From Pseudomonas viridiflava (GTDB lineage Bacteria; Pseudomonadota; Gammaproteobacteria; Pseudomonadales; Pseudomonadaceae), in NCBI RefSeq assembly GCF_003702045.1, contig NZ_RBTP01000069.1, forward strand, positions 1 to 64,000: DNA of 64,000 nucleotides, given 5' to 3'. Positions 53,082 through 62,444 of the stretch are shown here, one piece after another. Position numbers and translations under genes: made by a program. The notes below the pieces were generated by a model. It was not told the origin of the DNA and searched no databases. It worked only from the letters and a program-made list of their open reading frames with translations. How positions within the stretch are numbered: the stretch's first letter is position 1; every line of letters begins with the position of its first letter.

Positions 53082-54671
53082 TTGAGCGAACTTTTAAACC
53101 GTCGTCTGGCCTTGCTTGGCGAACGCAACAACCTCTCTCTGCTGGAGCAGTGCCTGCACGGTATCGAGCGCGAATGCCTGCGTGTAACGGATAAGGGAGA
53201 GCTGTCTCAGACGCCTCATCCCAGAAATCTGGGCGCGGCGTTGACCAACAGCCTGATCACCACCGACTATTCCGAGTCGCTGCTGGAGTTCATCACCCCG
53301 GCGTTGAAAGACCCGGTGCAGACACTCGACAGCCTCGACAAGATCCATCGCTTCGCCTACAGCAAGCTGGACCGTGAGCTCCTGTGGAGTCCGTCCATGC
53401 CTTGCCCGCTGCCGGACGAAGAACATATACCGATTGCCTATTACGGCACCTCGAACATCGGCAAGCTCAAGTATGTGTACCGCAAGGGTCTGGCCCTGCG
53501 CTATGGCAAGACCATGCAGTGCATCGCTGGCATTCATTACAACTTCTCGCTGCCAGAGGCCGCATGGCCGCTGTTAATGCAGACGGAAAATTTCGCCGGT
53601 GACGCGCGCGATTATCAGTCACAGGCCTACATCGCCCTGATCCGTAACTTCCGCCGCTACAGCTGGCTGCTGATGTACCTCTTCGGAGCCTCGCCTGCGC
53701 TGGACGCAGGCTTCCTGCGCGGCCAACCGCACATGCTCGAACAATTCGATGGCGACACGCTGTACTTGCCTTATGCAACGAGCCTGCGCATGAGCGATCT
53801 GGGGTATCAAAGCAACGCTCAGGCCGACCTGACCCCGTGCTACAACAATCTGGTCAGCTACACCGACAGCCTGCGCAAGGCCGTCGCTACACCGTACCCG
53901 CCTTATGTCGAGACGGGCACTCACGATGCCAGCGGTGAATGGGTGCAGCTCAACACCAACGTGTTGCAGATCGAAAACGAGTACTACTCCAACATCCGTC
54001 CCAAGCGTGTGACCTACTCGGGCGAACGTCCGATTCAGGCGCTGATGTCCCGTGGCGTGCAGTACGTCGAGGTTCGCTGCCTGGACATCAACCCGTTCCT
54101 GCCCACCGGCATCAGCCTGGAGCAGTCGCGCTTCATCGATGCGTTCGTGCTGTATTGCGCCCTTGAAGAAAGCCCGCAACTCGCGAACCACGAGTGCTCG
54201 AACGCAGGCTCGAACTTCCTGACCGTGGTCAAGGAGGGGCGTCGTCCTGACCTGGAATTGCTGCGCAATGACACGCCGATCAAGTTCAAGGACTGGGCGA
54301 ACGAGCTGTTGCAGAAAATCACGCCAATCGCGCAACTGCTCGACGAGGCGCAAGGCACTGACGAGCACCTGAAGTCGATGGCCGTACAGCATGCGAAAGT
54401 CGCCGATGCATCGTTGACGCCTTCTGCACAGGTCCTGGAAAGCATGAAAGCGCATAACGAAGGCTTCACCGCGTTCTCGTTGCGCCAGAGCCAGCTGCAT
54501 GCGGAGTATTTCCGCACGCACCCCCTGACCACGCAAGAACAGGCGCACTTCGAAGAGCTGGCCAGAACCTCGATTGCCGAACAGGCAGAGCTGGAAGCGA
54601 CCGAAGAAGTGGTGGACTTCGACACCTTCGTCGGGTCGTATCAGGCAAGCATTTTGAAGATCAGTAACTAA
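53082..54671 (+). CDS. gshA: Glutamate-cysteine ligase
   Basis: A 529-residue enzyme catalysing the first, rate-limiting step of glutathione synthesis, ligation of cysteine to the gamma-carboxyl of glutamate with ATP. Features are [11 protein letters not shown] (glutamate-binding Glu), [57 protein letters not shown] and [11 protein letters not shown]. The start is TTG at 53082, giving the [13 protein letters not shown] start that aligns with Pseudomonas GshA; AAGGA lies 7 nt before it. An upstream GTG (53067) or ATG is in frame but lacks a matching N-terminus. The ATP-grasp-like layout fits the gamma-proteobacterial (E. coli-type) GshA. Confidence 0.94.
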   Translation: MSELLNRRLALLGERNNLSLLEQCLHGIERECLRVTDKGELSQTPHPRNLGAALTNSLITTDYSESLLEFITPALKDPVQTLDSLDKIHRFAYSKLDRELLWSPSMPCPLPDEEHIPIAYYGTSNIGKLKYVYRKGLALRYGKTMQCIAGIHYNFSLPEAAWPLLMQTENFAGDARDYQSQAYIALIRNFRRYSWLLMYLFGASPALDAGFLRGQPHMLEQFDGDTLYLPYATSLRMSDLGYQSNAQADLTPCYNNLVSYTDSLRKAVATPYPPYVETGTHDASGEWVQLNTNVLQIENEYYSNIRPKRVTYSGERPIQALMSRGVQYVEVRCLDINPFLPTGISLEQSRFIDAFVLYCALEESPQLANHECSNAGSNFLTVVKEGRRPDLELLRNDTPIKFKDWANELLQKITPIAQLLDEAQGTDEHLKSMAVQHAKVADASLTPSAQVLESMKAHNEGFTAFSLRQSQLHAEYFRTHPLTTQEQAHFEELARTSIAEQAELEATEEVVDFDTFVGSYQASILKISN

Positions 54672-54699
54672 AGAGTGGAATACGAAACGCCTTCCACGT

Positions 54700-54830
54700 T
54701 GATCGTTCCCATGCTCCGCGTGGGAACGCCCCTCAGAACGCTCCGCGTCCTACTGCAACCCGGTTCGGCCGCAGATTGGGACGCAGAGCGTCCCGGGCTG
54801 CATGCCAACGCAGAGCGTTGGCACGATCCC
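54700..54830. repeat. Dispersed repeat family D (gac-gcagagcgtc palindromes)
   Basis: The gap between convergent gshA and argA holds nested palindromes GATCGTTCCC/GGGAAC, CTCCGCGT, GGGACGCAGAGCGTCCC and the closing GCCAACGCAGAGCGTTGGC. GACGCAGAGCGTC and GGGCTGCATGCCAACGC recur at 58966-59080. It is a REP-like, P. syringae-type element with terminator potential for the two convergent genes. Confidence 0.8.
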
Positions 54831-54846
54831 TCGTCTTAGCGGCGAC

Positions 54847-56145
54847 TCAAATCGCCTTCTCGAATATCTTCGAATTGCGCTGGTAGTTATATAACGACGC
54901 ACGGGCGCTGGGCAGGCGGTCGACACTGCTAGGCTCGAAACCACGCTCGCGGAACCAGTGTGCCGTGCGGGTGGTGAGGACGAACAAGGTGTTGATCCCC
55001 AACGCACGGGCACGGTTTTCGATGCGTTCCAGCAACTCGTCGCCACGGCCGCCATGCCGGTATTCCGGATTGACCGCCAGACACGCCAGTTCACCCGCCT
55101 GGGAGTCGACAATCGGATAAAGCGCCGCGCAGGCGATGATCAAACCTTCACGCTCAACCACACTGAACTGGGTAATCTCGCGTTCCAGTACCTCGCGTGA
55201 ACGCCGCACCAGAATGCCCTGCTCTTCCAGCGGCGTAATCAGGTCCATCAACCCGCCCACGTCTTCAATGGCCGCCTCACGCACCTGCTCGAACTGCTCC
55301 TGAGCGACCAGCGTACCGCCACCGTCGCGGGTGAAAAGCTCGGTCAGCAGCGAGCCGTTTTCGGCGTAGCTGACGATATGACTACGGCCTACACCACCAC
55401 GACAAGCCTCGGCCGCCGCATCCAGCAGCTCCGCCTGATAATTGCTGCCTAGGCGCTGCAAGTGCGCAGGCACTTGCTGAGGGCGCAGTTCGCGCACCAG
55501 ACGGCCCTGCTCGTCCAGCAATCCGGTTTCCGCGCCGAACAGCAGCAGCTTGTCGGCCGCAAGGTCGATGGCCGCGCGTGTGGCCACGTCTTCACAGGCC
55601 AGGTTGAAGATCTCGCCGGTCGGCGAATAGCCCAGCGGCGACAGCAGTACGATATGGCGCTCATCCAGCAAGCGGTTGATGCCTTTGCGGTCAACGCGGC
55701 GCACTTCGCCAGTATGTTGATAATCGACGCCTTCCAGCACACCGATAGGCCGCGCGGTGACCACGTTGCCGCTGGTGACCCGCAGACGCGAACCCTGCAT
55801 CGGCGAGGCGGCCATGTCCATCGACAAGCGCGCCTCGATAGCGATGCGCAGCTGGCCGACGGCGTCGATCACGCATTCCAGAGTTTCGGTGTCGGTGATG
55901 CGCATGTCGCGATGAAAGCGCGGGGTGATGCCGCGCTGCGCCAGACGGCTTTCAATTTGCGGGCGCGAACCGTGAACCAGCACCAGCCGCACACCCAGGC
56001 TGTGCAGCAGCACCAGGTCGTGGACGATGTTGCCAAAGTTGGGGTGCGCCACGCCGTCGCCGGGGAGCATGACGACGAACGTGCAATCGCGGTGGGCATT
56101 GATATAGGGAGACGCGTGGCGAAGCCAGTTAACGTATTCGGGCAT
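54847..56145 (-). CDS. argA: Amino-acid N-acetyltransferase (N-acetylglutamate synthase)
   Basis: A 432-residue bifunctional-fold enzyme. The N-terminal amino-acid-kinase domain has HDLVLLHSLGVRLVLVHGSRPQIE and GRSHIVSYAE. The C-terminal GNAT domain has GELACLAVNPEYRHGGRGDELLERIE and the final FRERGFEPSSV. It makes N-acetylglutamate from glutamate and acetyl-CoA, entering arginine synthesis; the kinase-like domain normally binds the feedback inhibitor arginine. The start at 56145 (MPEYVNWLR) is the family start. It is downstream of argE (same strand, 122 nt), likely one transcription unit or two arginine-regulated units. Confidence 0.96.
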   Translation of the reverse strand: MPEYVNWLRHASPYINAHRDCTFVVMLPGDGVAHPNFGNIVHDLVLLHSLGVRLVLVHGSRPQIESRLAQRGITPRFHRDMRITDTETLECVIDAVGQLRIAIEARLSMDMAASPMQGSRLRVTSGNVVTARPIGVLEGVDYQHTGEVRRVDRKGINRLLDERHIVLLSPLGYSPTGEIFNLACEDVATRAAIDLAADKLLLFGAETGLLDEQGRLVRELRPQQVPAHLQRLGSNYQAELLDAAAEACRGGVGRSHIVSYAENGSLLTELFTRDGGGTLVAQEQFEQVREAAIEDVGGLMDLITPLEEQGILVRRSREVLEREITQFSVVEREGLIIACAALYPIVDSQAGELACLAVNPEYRHGGRGDELLERIENRARALGINTLFVLTTRTAHWFRERGFEPSSVDRLPSARASLYNYQRNSKIFEKAI

Positions 56146-56267
56146 GACAACGAGAGCCTGTAGAAAAAATGGACGAAGGGCAAAAAACACGCACAACGGC
56201 TGGGCGGTTATCGTCGGAACAGGCTTGGCAACACGCTCACTCTCCTTTCAAGGTTTTCTGACTCGCG

Positions 56268-57416
56268 TCACTGCGGGGTCAGGCAATAATGTTCGATCAA
56301 CTGACGTAACAGAAGCACTGTAGGTTGCAAGCGTGACATTTCGAGGTACTCCCCCGGCTGATGCGCGCAGGCGATGTCGCCCGGGCCCAGGACCAGTGTT
56401 TCGCAGCCAAGGCGCTGAAGATAAGGCGCTTCGGTGCCAAATGCTACCGCTGCCGCCGTATGACCGGTCAGTCGTTCAGCTACGCGCACCAGTTCCGCGT
56501 CTGCGACCTGCTCGAAGGGCGCGCATTCCGGAAACAGCGGCGCGTAGTCAATCTTCACCTGATGCAGCTCAGCCAGCGGTTGCAGCTTTTGACGGATCGC
56601 CGAGCGCAGCACGTCCGGGTCCATGCCCGGCAGTGGGCGCAGATCGAACTCCAGCGAGCACTGCCCGCAGATCCGGTTGGGATTATCGCCGCCGTGAATA
56701 CAGCCCAGGTTCAGCGTCGGTTGGGGCACTGTGAACTGGGGATTGCGGTACTCCAGCTGCCATTGCTTGCGCAGCCCCTTGAGTTCGCTGATCGCATCAT
56801 GCATGGCTTCCAGCGCGCTGTGGCCCAGACTTGGATCGGAAGAGTGGCCGCTGCGCCCAAGAATATCGATGCGCTCCATCATCACGCCCTTGTGCATACG
56901 GATCGGCTTAAGCCCTGTCGGCTCGCCAATCACCGCCGCACGCCCCAGCGGACGTCCCGCATCGGCCAACGCACGCGCACCGGCCATTGAGCTTTCTTCG
57001 TCGCAGGTGGCAAGGATCAGCAGCGGCTGCTTGAACGGCTGATCCAACAGGCCGCGCACGGCTTCGATGACCAGCGCAAAAAAACCTTTCATGTCACAAC
57101 TGCCCAGCCCGACCCAGCGTCCGTCCACTTCCGTCAGTTTCAACGGATCGGTCTTCCACAAGGCTTCGTCGAACGGCACCGTATCGCTGTGACCAGCCAG
57201 CACCAAGCCGCCCGGACCGGTGCCGAAGGTCGCCAACAGGTTGAACTTGCCAGGCGACACTTGTTGAATGTCACAGGCAAAACCCAGATCGCCGAGCCAC
57301 CCGGCCAACAGGTCGATGACAGGGCGATTGGACTGGTCCAGAGAAGGCTGGGTGCAGCTCACCGACGGCGCAGCGATAAGGGCTGCAAACTGGTCTTTCA
57401 TAGACGGCAAGGGCAT
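56268..57416 (-). CDS. argE: Acetylornithine deacetylase
   Basis: A 382-residue M20 zinc hydrolase. The metal/active-site motifs are LVLAGHSDTVPFD, GLGSCDMKGFFALVIEA and ATCDEESSMAGARAL, then VIGEPTGLKPI, GRSGHSSDPSLGHSALEAM (dimerisation lid) and GTEAPYLQRLG. The neighbourhood with argA makes it the arginine-biosynthesis enzyme; it removes acetate from N-acetylornithine. The start at 57416 has AGGAAG upstream. It is clearly different from the catabolic-operon M20 protein at 25465-26622, including the motif wording around the catalytic glutamate (CDEES versus SHDEEIG). Confidence 0.93.
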   Translation of the reverse strand: MPLPSMKDQFAALIAAPSVSCTQPSLDQSNRPVIDLLAGWLGDLGFACDIQQVSPGKFNLLATFGTGPGGLVLAGHSDTVPFDEALWKTDPLKLTEVDGRWVGLGSCDMKGFFALVIEAVRGLLDQPFKQPLLILATCDEESSMAGARALADAGRPLGRAAVIGEPTGLKPIRMHKGVMMERIDILGRSGHSSDPSLGHSALEAMHDAISELKGLRKQWQLEYRNPQFTVPQPTLNLGCIHGGDNPNRICGQCSLEFDLRPLPGMDPDVLRSAIRQKLQPLAELHQVKIDYAPLFPECAPFEQVADAELVRVAERLTGHTAAAVAFGTEAPYLQRLGCETLVLGPGDIACAHQPGEYLEMSRLQPTVLLLRQLIEHYCLTPQ

Positions 57417-57578
57417 GGGCGCTTCCTGTATTCGGGTCGAAACACGCCCCATCATAGGGTCATAACGACCCAGGAATAAACCGTTACGGGCCATGTCCTG
57501 TACACTGCCGACCTCAGCAGCCGTTCAATCACGGGCTGCGCTCCCGATATCAGCTTAAGCGTTTGGATTCCCCCGGCC

Positions 57579-58946
57579 ATGCAAAAAGAAACAGAAATCA
57601 AACTCCGCGTCAGCCGCGAGACCCTCGCTGCACTGCGTGAACACCCGTTGCTCAAGAAGCGCAACAAGAGTGGCTGGGAGCGCCTCGAGCTGTCGAACCA
57701 GTATTTCGATACGCCAGAGCGTGAACTGGCCCACGCCAAGGTGGCCCTGCGCATTCGTCGCGATGGTGATCAGATCATCCAGACCCTGAAGACCAAAGGT
57801 CAGAGCGTTGCCGGCCTGTCCGAGCGCAACGAGTACAACTGGGACCTGCCCAAGGCCAAGCTGGACCTCAAGAAGCTGGAGGGCGATTGCTGGCCCGAGC
57901 AGTTGACCGGGCTGGACAAAAAAACCATCAAGCCGCTGTTCACCACCGATTTCGTGCGTGAAAAAGCCGAGATCGCCTGGGGCCGTGGCAAGGCCAAGGT
58001 GGTGATCGAAGCCGCTCTGGACCTGGGCCAAGTGGTGGCGGGCAAGCAAAAGGAAGAAATCTGCGAGCTGGAGCTTGAGCTGCGCGAAGGCGAGCCTGCC
58101 GCGCTGCTGGAGCTGGCTGCCGAACTGGCCGCAACCCTGCCATTGATGCCGTGCGACATCAGCAAGGCCGAGCGCGGTTATCGCCTGCTTGACGCCAGCA
58201 GCTACTCGCTGAGCCTTGCAGCGCCCGAGTTGACGGCTGAAACACCACTGGACGACGCCTACTCGGCGCTGGCCTGGCACCTGCTGAGCAGCAGCCAGCG
58301 TCTGGCCGAGCAATACCGCTTCAATGGCCACTGGCGTTTGCTGCAGGACTGGGTCGAATTGCTCGCCGAACTGCGTGCGCTGACCAGCAGCCTGGGGCAA
58401 GCCGCACCACGCGCATCGACCGCGCAACTGCGTACTGCGCTGGACGCCTTGCTCGAAGACTGGCGTCCGCTGGTTCTGGCCGGTCAGGAAGATGGCGACA
58501 TCCGCGCCGCCGCCCACGAGCAGTTCCTTGAAGAGTTGCAGGACACCCGCTGGGGCGAGTTCTCACTGAACACTTCGCGCTGGTTGCTGGAGCGCAGCTG
58601 GGCCGCCGAGCGTAACAACCGTGGCAATCGTCAGGGCGCAGCACTGCTGGCCAGCTGGCTGCCGCGTTTGCTGGCCGACGAAGCCACTGCACTGCAGCTG
58701 GGTCGTTATCAGCAACAACCCGAAGACCTGGCCGAGCAACTGCCACGCATCGAGCGCATCCAGTCCTGGCTGCACTGGGCTCGCGGCGCGCTGGACCTGC
58801 CGGACCTGGATCGCCTGTATGGCGAGCTGAGAAAACTGGAAGAACTGGCTCATCAGGACATCAGCGACGAAGTGCTGGACGCCCGTGTGCATCAGGCGCT
58901 GACCGTGTTCCAGGGTCGTGCGTGGAAGACGTTGCTGCGTCTGTAA
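57579..58946 (+). CDS. CYTH-CHAD inorganic triphosphatase (YgiF-like)
   Basis: A 455-residue cytoplasmic protein. The CYTH domain (1-200) opens with ETEIKLRVS, the E-x-E-x-K metal-triphosphate motif, and has LSNQYFDTPERELA, ALRIRRDGD, QTLKTKG, ERNEYNWDLP, KAKVVIEAALD and ICELELELREG. The C-terminal CHAD domain (about 215-455) is rich in helices and basic residues with leading WHLLSSSQRLAEQYRFNGHW. YgiF-type enzymes hydrolyse inorganic triphosphate with high specificity, and CHAD binds polyphosphate. The start at 57579 lacks a strong ribosome-binding site but gives the conserved N-terminus. It is divergent from argE. Confidence 0.88.
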   Translation: MQKETEIKLRVSRETLAALREHPLLKKRNKSGWERLELSNQYFDTPERELAHAKVALRIRRDGDQIIQTLKTKGQSVAGLSERNEYNWDLPKAKLDLKKLEGDCWPEQLTGLDKKTIKPLFTTDFVREKAEIAWGRGKAKVVIEAALDLGQVVAGKQKEEICELELELREGEPAALLELAAELAATLPLMPCDISKAERGYRLLDASSYSLSLAAPELTAETPLDDAYSALAWHLLSSSQRLAEQYRFNGHWRLLQDWVELLAELRALTSSLGQAAPRASTAQLRTALDALLEDWRPLVLAGQEDGDIRAAAHEQFLEELQDTRWGEFSLNTSRWLLERSWAAERNNRGNRQGAALLASWLPRLLADEATALQLGRYQQQPEDLAEQLPRIERIQSWLHWARGALDLPDLDRLYGELRKLEELAHQDISDEVLDARVHQALTVFQGRAWKTLLRL

Positions 58947-58965
58947 CAGCGACGCGGGCTTGATT

Positions 58966-59080
58966 GCCTCCACGCTCTGCGTCCACTGCGGATGTGACGC
59001 AGAGCGTCACGGGCTGCATGCCAACGCGGAGCATGGCACGATCATCGACCGTGTTCCGCGTCCGACCGTGAGATGACGCG
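58966..59080. repeat. Dispersed repeat family D, second copy
   Basis: The CHAD gene and the convergent Lrp-type gene are separated by a copy of the element at 54700-54830: CCACGCTCTGCGTCC, TGACGCAGAGCGTCA, then GGGCTGCATGCCAACGC. TTCCGCGTCCGACC follows. The palindromes probably also function as a bidirectional terminator. Confidence 0.78.
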
Positions 59081-59091
59081 CAGCATTGTGC

Positions 59092-59559
59092 TCAACGCAA
59101 CGGCAAACTCGTTGTGGATTTGATTTCCGATAGCGCTACGGTCGAGTTCACCTCCTGAATCCCGGGCACCAGCGACAGTTTCTCGAAGAAAAACCGCTCG
59201 TACGCCTCGATGTCGGAGGTCACGATGCGCAACAGAAAGTCGACCGACCCCATCAGCACATAACACTCCAGCACTTCAGGAAAGCCGCGGATCGAATCCG
59301 TGAATTCAGTGAAGTTGGAGCGGCCGTGGGCGTTGAGTTTCACCTCGGCGAAGATCTGCGTGTTCAGCCCGATCTTTTTGCGATCCAGCAGCGAAACCTG
59401 ACGACGAATCACGCCTTCATCCTTCAGACGCTGAATACGCCGCCAGCAAGGCGATTGCGACAGCCCCACCTGCTCAGCGACCTGCGCGCTGGACAGTGAC
59501 GCATCCTCCTGCAGCAAGGCCAGAATCTTGCGATCGTACGCATCCAGCTCAATTGACAT
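59092..59559 (-). CDS. Lrp/AsnC-family transcriptional regulator
   Basis: 155 residues. The N-terminal helix-turn-helix is DAYDRKILALLQEDASLSSAQVAEQVGLSQSPCWRRIQRLKDEGVI, with S-Q-S-P-C-W-R-R recognition helix, and the C-terminal RAM ligand-binding domain includes NFTEFTDSIRGFPEVLECYVLMGSVDFLLRIVTSDIEAYERF. Amino-acid effectors are expected. The start at 59559 (MSIELDAYD) is 8 nt after GGAG; a TTG two codons upstream is less likely. It is divergent from an ACT-like protein gene at 59687. It may regulate itself and the neighbour. Confidence 0.93.
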   Translation of the reverse strand: MSIELDAYDRKILALLQEDASLSSAQVAEQVGLSQSPCWRRIQRLKDEGVIRRQVSLLDRKKIGLNTQIFAEVKLNAHGRSNFTEFTDSIRGFPEVLECYVLMGSVDFLLRIVTSDIEAYERFFFEKLSLVPGIQEVNSTVALSEIKSTTSLPLR

Positions 59560-59686
59560 AAACAATTCTCCATAGCTGTCAGCTGCGCATTAATAAGTCG
59601 AAACAAGCCTAATCCAATCCATCATCGACCAGATATTTCTTTTTTTGCATGCAAGAATTTCTCTCACTCGCACAGGAGAACCCGGC

Positions 59687-60034
59687 ATGCCCAATCTCGA
59701 AACCGTCCTCACCCCTGCCCATCGTCCTGACCACTGGTCGTCTGCCAGCCATACCTGCTGTGTGCGCTATCAGATCCTGGCTGAGGCGGAGCCTGCGCTG
59801 TTGTGCCAAGTGCTGAACCTGTTTGCGATGCAGTACCTGACGCCTTGCCATATCCAGGCCACGCGCCAGAACGAACTGCTGGCCATTGATGTGCAGGTAG
59901 ATGACCTGAGCTGGCATCGGGCCGGAGTCATTGGTGAAAAAATGCGCAATTTGATCAATGTGTGCTCGGTCGAATTGACCCACAGCGAATCGCTGCAGCC
60001 CGCAGAAACGTTCGTTGCGCTGGCGGCTGGCTGA
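59687..60034 (+). CDS. Small ACT-domain-like protein, IlvM-like
   Basis: 115 residues with a short N-terminus and a beta-alpha-beta-beta-alpha-beta pattern: VRYQILAEAEPALLCQVLNLF, LTPCHIQATRQNELLAIDVQVD, then AGVIGEKMRNLINVCSVEL. This resembles the ACT domain of IlvM (regulatory subunit of acetohydroxyacid synthase II), but no IlvG partner is adjacent. AGGAGAA is well placed before the ATG. It is divergent from the Lrp-type gene, 127 nt between starts. The binding function, perhaps amino-acid sensing, is inferred from the fold and unproven. Confidence 0.6.
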   Translation: MPNLETVLTPAHRPDHWSSASHTCCVRYQILAEAEPALLCQVLNLFAMQYLTPCHIQATRQNELLAIDVQVDDLSWHRAGVIGEKMRNLINVCSVELTHSESLQPAETFVALAAG

Positions 60035-60144
60035 ACGCTGGAAAGCCTTTTGGAAATTCCCGGTCGCATAGACGGCCCAACACTGGCACGCTTGGCAGCT
60101 AGTCTTGTTCATCTTCCGATGATGAACTGCCTCAAGGAGCGTGC

Positions 60145-61929
60145 ATGGCATCCCTGGCCCCTTCTTCACAGGATCGCTGGCTCGATCTGAACGATGTACT
60201 GCGTGATCTGGTCGCCCAAGGCGTGCTCAGTCAGGACGACGCTGAAGCAGCCGTTGCCCAGCGCCGCAGTGCTGCGAACATTCAGCTGCACCCGCTTGAG
60301 TTTCTCGCGGCCCAGCAATTCGATGACCTGAAACGTCCCGGTAAAAAGCTTGATCTCGAAACATTGACTGCTTGGCTGGCAAACGCCTGCGGCCAGCCCT
60401 ACATGCGCATCGACCCGCTGAAGATCAATGTCGCAGCGGTCACACCACTCATGTCCTACGCCTTTGCCCAGCGCCACAAGATTCTGGCCGTGGCGGTGGA
60501 CCGTGAGTCGGTCACCATCGCCAGCGCGCAGCCATATGTGCGGGCGTGGGAAGCCGACCTTGCCCACGTGCTGAAGCTGCAGATCAAACGTGTGGTCGCC
60601 AACCCGGCGGACATTCAGCGGGTCGCGGTGGAGTTCTTCAGGCTGGCGAAATCGGTCAGCGGTGCCAGCGCCACCGAACAGAAAGTCAGCAACATGGGCA
60701 ACTTCGAACAGTTGCTCAAGCTGGGCGCCAGCGATCAGGAGCCCGACGCCAACGACGCGCACATCGTCAACATTGTCGATTGGCTGTTCCAGTACGCGTT
60801 TCAGCAGCGCGCCAGCGATATCCATATCGAACCCCGGCGCGAACAGGGTACGGTGCGGTTTCGGATCGACGGCGTGTTGCACAACGTTTATCAGTTCCCT
60901 GCCCAAGTAATCATGGCGATTGTCAGCCGCCTGAAAAGCCTGGGCCGCATGAACGTTGCGGAAAAGCGCAAACCCCAGGACGGCCGGGTAAAAACCACCA
61001 CACCTGAAGGTGGCGAAGTGGAACTGCGCCTGTCGACGTTGCCGACGGCATTCGGCGAAAAAATGGTCATGCGGATCTTTGACCCCGAAGTGCTGTTGAA
61101 GGACTTCGATCAGTTGGGCTTTTCCAGCGATGACCTGCGCCGCTGGCGGGAAATGACCCGCCAGCCAAACGGCATCATTCTCGTCACAGGCCCGACGGGG
61201 TCCGGCAAGACCACAACGCTGTACACCACACTCAAGAAACTGGCGACTTCGGAGGTCAACCTCTGCACGATTGAAGATCCGATCGAGATGGTCGAGCCTG
61301 CGTTCAACCAGATGCAGGTGCAGCACAACATCGACCTGACCTTTGCCAGCGGCGTGCGGGCATTGATGCGACAAGACCCGGACATCATCATGATCGGCGA
61401 GATCCGCGACCTGGAAACGGCCGAAATGGCGATTCAGGCGGCGTTGACCGGTCACTTGGTGCTGTCGACACTGCACACCAACGACGCGCCGAGCGCCATC
61501 AGCCGGATGCTGGAACTGGGCGTGCCGCACTACCTGCTCAAGGCGACGATTCTGGGTGTCATGGCCCAACGGCTGGTGCGCACGCTGTGTCCGCACTGCA
61601 AAGCACCGATCAACCTGAACGAAAGCGACTGGCAGACCCTGACACGCCCGTGGCAGGCACCGGTTCCGGCCGGGGCGCACCAGGCCGTGGGCTGCGTGGA
61701 ATGCCGTGACACCGGCTACCGGGGCCGCGCAGGTGTCTACGAGATCATGGTCATGTCGGACGCAGTGAAATCGTTGATCAGCGCTGATCTGGACCTCACC
61801 GCCATGCGCCGGCAGGCGTTCAAGGAAGGCACACGCAGCCTGCGCCTGTCAGGCGCGCAAAAAGTTTCTGCAGGATTGACTACGCTTGAAGAGGTATTAC
61901 GCGTGACGCCGCAAAGTGAACAGCGCTGA
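60145..61929 (+). CDS. GspE/PilB-type secretion ATPase, not next to other secretion genes
   Basis: A 594-residue AAA-type secretion ATPase. N-terminal GspE/MshEN domains (residues about 1-180) precede DWLFQYAFQQRASDIHIEPR, Walker A GPTGSGKTTT, Asp box/FDPEV region, Walker B DPDIIMIGEIRDLETAEM, HTNDAPSA and a CPHC/CVEC zinc site. It matches the pilus/type II secretion assembly ATPase family (P. aeruginosa PA5210-like). No pilus or Gsp gene lies in the window, so its machinery is unclear. It may power twitching or secretion systems encoded elsewhere. AAGGAG lies before the ATG. It follows the ACT-like gene by 110 nt. Confidence 0.87.
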   Translation: MASLAPSSQDRWLDLNDVLRDLVAQGVLSQDDAEAAVAQRRSAANIQLHPLEFLAAQQFDDLKRPGKKLDLETLTAWLANACGQPYMRIDPLKINVAAVTPLMSYAFAQRHKILAVAVDRESVTIASAQPYVRAWEADLAHVLKLQIKRVVANPADIQRVAVEFFRLAKSVSGASATEQKVSNMGNFEQLLKLGASDQEPDANDAHIVNIVDWLFQYAFQQRASDIHIEPRREQGTVRFRIDGVLHNVYQFPAQVIMAIVSRLKSLGRMNVAEKRKPQDGRVKTTTPEGGEVELRLSTLPTAFGEKMVMRIFDPEVLLKDFDQLGFSSDDLRRWREMTRQPNGIILVTGPTGSGKTTTLYTTLKKLATSEVNLCTIEDPIEMVEPAFNQMQVQHNIDLTFASGVRALMRQDPDIIMIGEIRDLETAEMAIQAALTGHLVLSTLHTNDAPSAISRMLELGVPHYLLKATILGVMAQRLVRTLCPHCKAPINLNESDWQTLTRPWQAPVPAGAHQAVGCVECRDTGYRGRAGVYEIMVMSDAVKSLISADLDLTAMRRQAFKEGTRSLRLSGAQKVSAGLTTLEEVLRVTPQSEQR

Positions 61930-62069
61930 AGGCAGTGTTCCAGCGCTTTAAATTCGGGCTGGCGGGGTTGCGCCACGGCTAAAAGTGAACAAGCTGGTAC
62001 ATTTATTGAACTAGTTTGTCACTTTGCCTATCCAACCCGTCAGAACAACCACAGTTGGAGTACCTCACC

Positions 62070-62390
62070 ATGCGTCTCAAGTTTGCTGTCGCCACCGTAG
62101 CCTTGCTTTCCATCCCGATGGGTTCAGCGATGGCTGACACCTTCTGGCGTAACGTGATTTCCTCGGGTGCCACCACCGGCTCGACTTACCTGACCTTCAA
62201 GGATCACAAGCTGATCGTTGCTGCACAGGATGATGCGGGCAGCTACGTTGCCAGCAACGGCGATATCCGTGGTCCGTTTCTGGAAGCTGCCATCCAGCAG
62301 GTCCGTCAGGACAACCCAGGTCTGAAAGCCACCGACATGGAATTGGCCAACGCGATCCTGGAAAAGAACCTGGTTGCTGAAAATCAGTAA
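62070..62390 (+). CDS. Secreted DUF2388 protein
   Basis: 106 residues. The signal peptide is MRLKFAVATVALLSIPMGSAMAD (cleavage after AMA). The mature part has DTFWRNVISSGATTGSTYLTFKDHKLIVAAQDDAGSYVAS and FLEAAIQQVRQDNPGL, the pattern of the DUF2388 family, which is common in Pseudomonas and of unknown function. The start at 62070 follows GGAG. It is a single gene ending in a strong terminator shared with gcvH. A periplasmic location is expected. Confidence 0.8.
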   Translation: MRLKFAVATVALLSIPMGSAMADTFWRNVISSGATTGSTYLTFKDHKLIVAAQDDAGSYVASNGDIRGPFLEAAIQQVRQDNPGLKATDMELANAILEKNLVAENQ

Positions 62391-62401
62391 TCACCGTTCA
62401 T

Positions 62402-62435
62402 AAAAAAATGCCGCTCGATTGAGCGGCATTTTTTT
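62402..62435. terminator. Bidirectional terminator between the DUF2388 gene and gcvH
   Basis: A 15-bp stem (AAAAAAATGCCGCTC with its complement, 62402-62416 and 62421-62435) around a GATT loop. The A and T runs on both sides allow termination in both directions. Confidence 0.95.
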
Positions 62436-62444
62436 GTCCGGGAT

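Noticed and set aside
60166-61680. 504-codon open frame antisense to the GspE-type gene
   Set aside because: Shadow frame, low-complexity His/Gln/Arg composition.
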